Origin: Dactylellina haptotyla
Taxonomy: Eukaryota > Ascomycota > Orbiliomycetes > Orbiliales > Orbiliaceae
Assembly (NCBI GenBank): GCA_031310005.1
Contig: CM062388.1
Coordinates: forward strand, 186,001-250,000
Length of the DNA stretch: 64,000 bases
Direction of reading: 5' to 3'
The notes under the pieces were generated by a model. That model saw only the letters and a program-made list of their open reading frames with translations. It was not told where the DNA came from and ran no database searches. Within the stretch, counting starts at the first letter, position 1. Every line of letters begins with the position of its first letter. Position numbers and translations under genes: made by a program. Positions 57,105 through 64,000 of this stretch are shown one piece after another.

Positions 57105-58307
57105 TGTGTAGGAGCTGTGCGATAATTGTTGGTACGGCGGGGTATATGTATAAAGTGTAGTAAGAGCGCTTACAGCAGAGTATAAGCTGATATATCGAAA
57201 ATACTTGACTTTTTGTATGGAGTACTCGAGTCTGACGGGTTGCCGGAAGCTGGAAGCTTTTATCCATTCCCTATTGCAATGTATTGCTGAAAGGATCCAT
57301 ATTTATATAAGAAAAAAATGAACATGTAGAAGCAAATTTCATGATCACAACCCCGCATGATAGGATAGCTAGGTTTTGTATCGACGCTTCTGCGACTCAG
57401 AGCTGCTGGATGTAACTGAAATTAATTTGGTTGTTCGTTGTTCATCGGGTGCTGTTCTGTTTGTGGCACGCTTGCTGCAAGCCGCTGGTTTTGGCCATAC
57501 CGACGGTTGCTTTTTTTTGCGAGGGCAAGTTCTGGATTAAATTACCGGATCAAGTGCTGTGCATGACGAACGGACCTAAACGGACGACATTTTCGTCTCG
57601 CCAAAACATGCTTCAGACGCTTGCGATATCTGTCAGCTGCGTTTAGGGCGAACTCTTCGCGGAGGTCTTTTGGGGCTCCGGCTCAGATTGGCCAAAAAAA
57701 AGCGAATACAAATAAAACATCCGGGTAAAGTTGACTTACTATCTACTTAGCGAGCAAGGGAGTAGCTAAGTTAGGTTCCGCAGAAACTCTGCGCAGATGA
57801 TAATCGGCCATGCCGTTCGTAGGGCTGGCATACAAAATCTACTAGCTGTAGTTAAACTTGATGCTTGAGTCCTGCATAACTCCTCCATGTTAGGCTACGT
57901 GCCAGAAGGGATGACATTTGTAATAGTGGGCGCATTTTTTTCCAAAATCTTTTCAAACAGACCTAGAGGATCAGTTATTACATGTCATCTTCGACAATCC
58001 CTCTTTGACTCACTGATATCTATCTCATCCAACTGACCAGCCGTAACCAAATGTGTTTGTCACTTCCGTCGCATTCCGGTAATGTGTTGCGTTGTGTGTT
58101 GAGGTGCGGCATCAACTTTCGCTCAAAAAAAATTTCTGTGCGACAAAGGTTTAAGCTTCAACATCCAAACCCGAACCCCACCCCTGCCGAAATAGCGACG
58201 ACATAGTTTCCGCTTCCCTGGCCACGATAATATCCAATAACAGATTCCTAGCAATCGAATAAATATACCGAAGGATAAAATACTCTGCACAAGAATCACC
58301 ACGAACA
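57105..58307. other. Intergenic region upstream of YAR1
   Basis: No gene is supported. The left part is the promoter of the minus-strand zinc-ribbon gene. The right part holds PAC-like and RRPE-like elements before the YAR1 start. Confidence 0.5.
58024..58136. promoter_or_regulatory. PAC-like and RRPE-like pair upstream of YAR1
   Basis: CTCATC at 58024-58029 (GATGAG on the minus strand, the PAC core) and AAAAAAAATTTC at 58125-58136 (RRPE-like) lie 170-285 bp upstream of the ATG. In yeasts these two elements mark ribosome-biogenesis genes, which fits a Yar1 role. The short cores could also occur by chance. Confidence 0.35.
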
Positions 58308-59129
58308 ATGGTCACAACGGTCTCCTCCACGGCTCCTTCCAAGCCGACCATCCACCCACCCCCACCAACCCTCGACGAAGACACAATCGATGACCTCCTC
58401 TACTTCTCCCGCACAGGCGAACTCGAAGACCTCCAGGCCACCGTCGCCGAGCTCTCGAAATCCCAAAACCGCTACTCCCTGGAAATATCCGCCGCAGCGG
58501 TCGACCCGTTCAGCGGGAACACATGCCTCCACATGGCTGCTGCGAACAACCATGTAAACATCGTAGAGTACATTCTATCCCTCGAGGCCCCGCCGCTGGC
58601 CACACCGGTCGTACACCCCGAGGTTTCCGCATCTGCAGCCGGAACGGAGGGGATACTATCGGGTGGTAAAGGAGAGACCGCAGCAGATGTGATATCGATA
58701 CCGCAGAGTTATCTGAGTGTGCTGTTGAACTTTCCGAACAACAGCGGGAACACACCGCTGCATTGGGCTTGTTTGAACGGGCATCTGGAGACGGTGAAAG
58801 TGCTCGTCAAGGCCGGTGCGGATCCGGGCGTGCTCAATGGCGCAGGACACGATTGTGTTTATGAGGCCGAGGTGAACGATAAGAGTAAAGTGGTGGAATG
58901 GGTATTGGAGTACGCTGAGACACTGGAAAGCGGAGTCGGGTTCGTCGGGGAGGATGATAAGAAGGACGAAGGGGATGAGGAAGAGCAGCAGCAGGATAAT
59001 GCGGATGTATTGAGAGATGAAGGGAGGAATCATGAGGAGAAAGAAGCGGAAGCTGAGGCCAAGGAAGGAGACAGTGGGATCGCGATTGATAAGCTAGATT
59101 TGGGAGACAAAGAGCCTACTATCCGGTGA
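58308..59129 (+). CDS. YAR1: Yar1-like ankyrin-repeat chaperone of ribosomal protein uS3, 273 aa
   Basis: In yeast Yar1 binds newly made Rps3 (uS3) and keeps it soluble until it joins pre-40S subunits. This single-exon gene starts at ATG 58308. An N-terminal helix (DEDTIDDLLYFSRTGELEDL, about 23-42) precedes two clear ankyrin repeats. These are GNTCLHMAAANNHVNIVEYI at about 70-89 and GNTPLHWACLNGHLETVKVL at about 147-166, with an insertion of about 55 residues between them. The C-terminal third is strongly acidic and Glu/Gln/Asp-rich, as in Yar1 homologues, which fits binding a basic ribosomal protein. Size (yeast Yar1 is about 200 aa) and repeat layout agree with the family. The longer acidic tail and the insertion are common fungal variations. 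Other short ankyrin proteins remain possible. Confidence 0.82.
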   Translation: MVTTVSSTAPSKPTIHPPPPTLDEDTIDDLLYFSRTGELEDLQATVAELSKSQNRYSLEISAAAVDPFSGNTCLHMAAANNHVNIVEYILSLEAPPLATPVVHPEVSASAAGTEGILSGGKGETAADVISIPQSYLSVLLNFPNNSGNTPLHWACLNGHLETVKVLVKAGADPGVLNGAGHDCVYEAEVNDKSKVVEWVLEYAETLESGVGFVGEDDKKDEGDEEEQQQDNADVLRDEGRNHEEKEAEAEAKEGDSGIAIDKLDLGDKEPTIR

Positions 59130-59914
59130 TGCTGTGAACCGCTGTGTTAAAATAAAATAAATAGGAAATTGAATATAAAAAATTTTAAAACTTATATTTC
59201 AGTTCATGGTTTCGTATAGGAATGAAATGTAAAGCTCGGAAGAAATATGACGAGCATCCTCGCTCGCATTTAGTAGCTTTAGATATTGTCATAATTCTCG
59301 CATTAGATACAGAAATCAAAAATTTGGAGTATAATACGCACTAATTTTGTCAAATTTAAGTGGTCTGGAGGAATCTTCTAGCATGGCAAGTACGGTGTCA
59401 GGCTCAATATGTTCTAGCGCAAAATAGCCAAACAGCTCCATTCTAATCACGTGTATGCGCCCGTTACACGAAGAGAGTTCTAGGGTACGAGTCCATCACG
59501 CTGTCTCCCTTCCGACAACGCAAAACGGTTTGTTGTAGAATTTTAGGTGGCATGCTTAAATGAAGCGTCGGTATGAGATTAACTGGCACGTTCTAGTTGA
59601 ATTCAGACTGTGGATTTATTAAAGGTCGTGATCTTGCAATTGTAGAAATAGGAGAGGATACAGAGTAATTGCGCATAGAGAAATATAGGTAATTTATGAA
59701 TAATGTAAGGTCTCGTGTATCCGCATCTCACAAGCCTAGACCTGCTTCGCAAGTGCGCGTGCCAACTTTGTTGGGCTACGATAATATCTCGTTTACAAGA
59801 CAACTGTTGAGATTGGAAGTGACTCAAATACTCAGAACGTCCTTTACCAACTAAGCGGTGACCTAAATCAAGCACTCGATGTTAGAAATATACCGAAAGT
59901 CTTGTGAAATTGCG
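59130..59914. other. Convergent intergenic region
   Basis: AT-rich sequence between the 3' ends of YAR1 (plus) and the 744-aa gene (minus). No gene is seen. Confidence 0.5.
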
Positions 59915-62209
59915 CTAACGTACGTTAAAAGAAATTAAGAGAGTCGTAGTCTGGAAAAACATATCGTAGAAATTCAATGTCAAGGTATCTTGTCCAGCGC
60001 TACGGGGAACCACTTCGAGGACAAGGACATCTTGATCCAATTCCCATTTCCGAAGGAAAACGTTGCCCGTGTTGTATCGCCACTCGATATCGAGCATTCT
60101 GGTGACAGGCACCGATAATGTGGCGATCTCTCCTAGACCGACTTGAACAGGAGATGTTTCGTCACACGGAGATGGGGATCCGGAGCCCTCGGCTCCCACC
60201 GTAGCCATGATTGAGCCTATACTGATTCCTGGTTCTGGAGCAGCTGCGTAACCAGCAGTGATGAACACTATAGAGGAGTTGGCAAAGTCGCGGCCTTGAG
60301 TCCAAGTAACTTGGTTGAAAGTAAGCTCGATGAACATGGTCTGGATGCAAAACCGCACAACTAATGTTGGGAAAATTTTGGTTTGGTCAGTTGAAGCTGT
60401 TGGTTCTTTGTTGCTGAAGGATGCTGCCGTATTATAAGCAAGAGTCTAACTGGTCAGCTTAGAGGTCTAATATTTTGTGCATATACTAATGCAAAGGAAT
60501 ATTACCTCTGAGTGATTTGCTGATAGCTTTGAGCTATTATTGATGGTGGCGTTCATGTATGCGGTCGCAGTAGCTGGAGTATCGCAAAAGTTCATCTCGA
60601 AAGAGACAGCGGCTTGCCCGTTATCCGAGCTGCCCCAAGCAACATATGTGACAGAGCCGTATACCTTAGGACTTTCATCAGCGTTGTTCCCAAAATCAAC
60701 TGCCCCATACGTTGGACCTATAACATTGACTGGCGCGGAATTGATAATTGGGAATATGGTTTTAATATCCTGGACCAAGGTAGACATGCCGTTGTAACCT
60801 ATCCCCTGAACTTTATTCCAGATTACACCCCCAACATAATTTTGGCGATCTTGGTACTCTCTCGTGTATCTACCGCTGTCAAAGAAGGTATCCATGCCAC
60901 CGATTTGGCCACGGCGAGTTTCAATTATTTTTCCACCGTATTCCTTGGTCGGATCGAATGTCAGAGGGACGAACAATACGCCATTTTTGTCTTTATAATT
61001 TTGAGGGTAAACCGTATCGCGCGCTTTTAGATACCCTTCTAGATCTTCAGTTCCTAGATGCGGACCGGCACAGGAATCATATATTTTTTTGTCAAAACTT
61101 ATGAATACATGGCTGCTGAAGGGCCGCCGTTTGGGTGATAGTGGATCAACCCATTGCAAAGTCGTATTTCTTTGGAAAAATGGGTTGTTCGTTCCATTCG
61201 GTGCGGGCCATCCGACCAGCTGCCCTTGAAGCCATCCAAAGGGTTCCAGGAAGTAGCCACTTAGTAGTTTGTGGGTTTGTTCATTCTGGAACGACAAGCT
61301 CATGATTATCCAGAGGATACCGGATTGGTCAAAGCAGTTCACGGTGCCCGCCTGCGGATTAACGGCAAGAATATGCTGTGCCTCGACAGTGCGATTGCTA
61401 GCTGGCCCTTGGTAGAAAAGTTTCCAGGCTCGGAGATAGCTATGCAGATCGAATCTCGAAAAATCACCAGTCCCACCCAGGGCAAAGTTTGGCTGGCCAT
61501 TAATGGTATTGTAGACAAACCCAGTCCCGCCGAATACAAGCTGCCCAGCGTAAGTAAGGTATCCCTGATGGATCACTTTGTGGGCATTTGTAGGATCCGA
61601 CATAGGGAGGAGTGCTAATCTTAGAAGATCCGCAGGGATACCTTCAACCGCTAGGAACCGAGCGGGAGATGCGCCTACTGCGTAAAACTCCAGCTCAATG
61701 GAATCCTCGCCGCTGAAACCTGGGTAGTAAATCCCATCCATAGCGGTGAACGTGCATCTGAGAATATCCTTAAACCCCCATGGAGTTTTACCGCTCGTCG
61801 CGAGACTTCCGAGGTTAAGAGTGACCTGTGAGGAGAACGAACTCAGAATTCCGGGCGACCCGGCAGCCCAGAACCGCGATTTGACAGTAAATGAGCCGTT
61901 ACCCCCACAAGACTTATCGTGCTGTGTGCCAGCTATCGATGCCCCACCATCAAATCCCATGGTGAAGTTAAAGTCTAGCTCTTTCATGCCGGCATATCCG
62001 GGATAATTCGAGGCAGCTGTCGCGGAAAAATCAATAAGAAGATCCAGGTTTCCGTTCACAAGGTCTGCGTAAGAAAAGCAAGCGGGATATGTCTTTCCAT
62101 CCTTAAATAGGACAGCGGGCCCTGGGGCAAAAACAGGACTGTTTCCCTCCTGGTCTGTGACTGGATGAAGAGCGTTTACTACACTTCGAACCCTGATAAT
62201 CTTAGCCAT
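59915..62209 (-). CDS. 744-aa protein with transglutaminase/papain-like Cys-His-Asp arrangement, two exons
   Basis: Exon 1 (62209-60506) starts at ATG 62209 (MAKIIRVRSVVNAL; no signal peptide). Exon 2 (60445-59915) follows a GTAATA donor and TTAG acceptor in phase 0. The first about 200 residues look beta-rich, with pairs such as LDFNFTMGFDGG and SQVTLNLGSLA. The centre carries VNCFDQSGILW (C292), SSHVFISFDKK (H367) and IYDSCAGPHLGTE (D378). A Cys followed about 75 residues later by His and 11 residues after that by Asp is the order of transglutaminase-like and NlpC/papain-fold enzymes. The surrounding residues look conserved rather than random. A C-terminal beta-rich domain (VRFCIQTMFIELTFNQVTW onward) ends the protein. 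I recall loosely similar hypothetical proteins in fungi and bacteria, but no characterised member. The enzyme assignment is inference. Confidence 0.8.
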
Positions 62210-63748
62210 GCTTGAAAAAAGGTATTGTGGATAAAAAAATTTCAAAAAAATCTTGACTTATTTTCGAGTGAGTATTTATTGTTTATTGTAGTGAATTTGC
62301 GAGTGTAAGGGGAAGAAGCTAGCATTATATAGACTCTTCATATAGCATAGATGTATGATACTTACATTAGACTGTATGGGGCGCTGGTGTATACGAGCGC
62401 AGAGCTTGCGTAGCATAAGTGTGCTCCTCTAGCCCTCAGGGGGGCTCGCATCAATTGTGAAATATTTCACTCCATTCAGCTGAATCAGAACTACCACGAG
62501 GCAGTTTGTTCCAATTGAGTGCTGACCCGCCTTTTGACTTGCTTCATCAATTTTGGCTTCGAGAATAATTGTCGAAATGACTAGCCAGTCCATCATATGA
62601 TAAATATGTGAATGTGGCTGCACGTCGGCCTGCCGTCCTGTTTGCGTCCTCAGCGCACACAGGGGATGGTGAACGAATACTTTAGCGACTCTTTTGCACA
62701 AATGCAACCGCCACGCATGGACCTCAGCTATTCCGCAGCGCGCGCTCCTTCGTTTTTTGTTGAAAGGTGGTACAAACGAGCGGTTTTCAGCACTTCAGCT
62801 GTGTAACGGGGTCACACCTTTTGTTGGAGGCTTTCGGTCATTTGGCCGTCGAGTCCCAAACGGTAACGGTCCCGACCCGTTCGGAAGACGCCGATAAGCT
62901 TGGTTGTATGCATCTCGCGAAATATTTCTTGATCCTATTGTTAACGGTTTTCATCTTTGTGTTGCTGCTCTTGATTGTTTCTTCAGCCGCGTCCAGCTAT
63001 ACATACGCACGGGTCCAATTACAGCCAGCGTAAACGACGATGAATTCGAATATTTTCCTAAACCGTTTTAACGAACACAGTATCAAATTCGGGGGAAGAT
63101 ATCTAGATTTTATGATTTCCTGTTATCATTTTCGGGGCGTAAGTCAGATCCCAAACTCCTGCTAACCACAGGAGATCCCGAGCCTATAATATGATGGATC
63201 AAGCACCGGTCTGGCTGCGAAGCTCTGTGGCGTTCTTGTCTGATCCGTGACGCTTTTGTGTTGTTCAAAGCTATAATATCGCAGGCAGCGCAGGTAAATT
63301 CGTATGAGTTGGAATGGCGTTAAGTGGCTGGCTAAGAAGAAATCTTCGGCGCAAGGCTAAAAACCCCAAGTGAATAGTTTATGGTAAGCGTGCTTTTGTC
63401 GAACTGAATGAAAGCCGGCTCCGAGAGATTCGCGGTGCCCGGTTTTTGTGGATGCTGTCTTAATGGGCACGATACCACCTTATGCTTCAGAGTACGTAGT
63501 ACTCGATAGAAAGAAGGCCCAAGATAACTTGTCCGCACGTGATCATGGAGCTGCTAGTCGATATATCTCGCGGCCCCGGAATAAACCGCTTGATGTGCCT
63601 GTAACTCTCGTATATTCCATTTCAAGGATATTGCCAAGTCTGAGCTCTTGGAATAAACGAAGAATACGTCTGCGAGAACGGCGGTTTTTTTTGGATCTGC
63701 GTTGTGGTTTTGCTTGAAGATACTGAACCAATTTCCTCGACTTGGCAG
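62210..63748. other. Right-end intergenic region
   Basis: No supported gene. The left part (62210-62350) should contain the promoter of the 744-aa gene. Short frames further right are overlapping and unremarkable. The last part may include upstream exons or an intron of the partial gene at the window edge. Confidence 0.45.
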
Positions 63749-64000
63749 AGCAGGTGAAGCATGAATACGACTCTTGGAAGTACAACCAAGAACACGTGGC
63801 CTGCCATGGTCCTATGATAAAAATGCTTAAAGATGCGGTTATGATGGCCAATATATATGGGATAACCCTTCCAGCCTCTATCATCATCTCTAGCCTTGGC
63901 GTAGTTGAAAACTATATCAAAGAACCTATCGAAGACTGTTGGATTAATACTGTGGTTTCAACCCAATATACTGAGGATTTTTCCTGTATACTGCCAAAAA
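63749..64000 (+). CDS. Partial exon running off the right edge
   Basis: An open frame continues to the last base of the window without a stop. It begins after a strong acceptor context (CTGAAC branch, pyrimidines, GGCAG at 63744-63748). The translation includes AEQVKHEYDSWKYNQEHVAC, MIKMLKDAVMMANIYGITLP and VVENYIKEPIEDCW. It looks like a helical globular protein, with no family recognised. A start at ATG 63814 is an alternative. The rest of the gene lies outside the window. Confidence 0.4.

Noticed and set aside
1-64000. CRISPR arrays, rRNA genes, transposase or reverse-transcriptase domains
   Set aside because: None seen on either strand. The visible repeats are simple microsatellites or in-frame coding repeats only.

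Overview
The window looks like nuclear DNA of a filamentous ascomycete (Pezizomycotina). The evidence is short spliceosomal introns of roughly 45-170 nt with GTAAGT/GTATGT/GTACGT donors and TACTAAC-like branch sites, and the gene set: an Opi1/CCG-8 repressor, a fungal Sec9 SNARE, the fungal uracil-catabolism protein Urc4, CipC/DUF3759 proteins and long Ser/Thr-rich disordered proteins. The low gene density (about 18 supported genes in 64 kb, with gaps up to about 9 kb) and an F-box/zinc-cluster gene suggest a Pezizomycete-like genome. That class assignment is inference only. No bacterial-type operons, CRISPR arrays, rRNA or convincing tRNA were seen.

Layout. 1.5-5 kb: a small 97-aa membrane-type protein (minus) and OPI1 (minus). 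7.7-11.8 kb: a large multi-exon single-pass membrane protein (minus) with a cytosolic tail of about 920 residues. 12-19 kb: a gene-poor stretch leading into a CT-rich leader and a 424-aa disordered conserved protein (plus, 19.1-20.4 kb) with an overlapping ATGA mini-uORF. 21.9-25.8 kb: a candidate 58-aa membrane peptide and SGT1 (both minus), divergent from SEC9 (plus). 26.6-28.1 kb: an F-box-like/zinc-cluster protein (plus). 28.3-30.5 kb: two tandem CipC-like genes (minus). 33.5-34.8 and 37.8-39.1 kb: two more single-pass membrane proteins (plus). 39.1-48 kb: a long, mostly unassigned interval with weak gene candidates. 48.1-49.9 kb: URC4. 52.2-53.8 kb: a five-exon PQ-loop vacuolar transporter. 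55.5 kb: a third, intronless CipC-like gene. 56.5-57.1 kb: a small zinc-ribbon protein (minus). 58.3-59.1 kb: a Yar1-like ankyrin chaperone. 59.9-62.2 kb: a 744-aa protein with a transglutaminase/papain-like Cys-His-Asp set (minus). A partial exon runs off the right edge.

The genes do not form one pathway. Recognised housekeeping roles are phospholipid gene repression (OPI1), Hsp90/SCF co-chaperone (SGT1), exocytic fusion (SEC9), pyrimidine catabolism (URC4), vacuolar amino-acid transport (PQ-loop) and ribosomal protein escort (YAR1). The accessory interest lies in the CipC family trio, the three receptor-like membrane proteins, the F-box/zinc protein and the Cys-His-Asp protein. All exon structures were read by eye from splice-site and phase consistency and have no transcript support.
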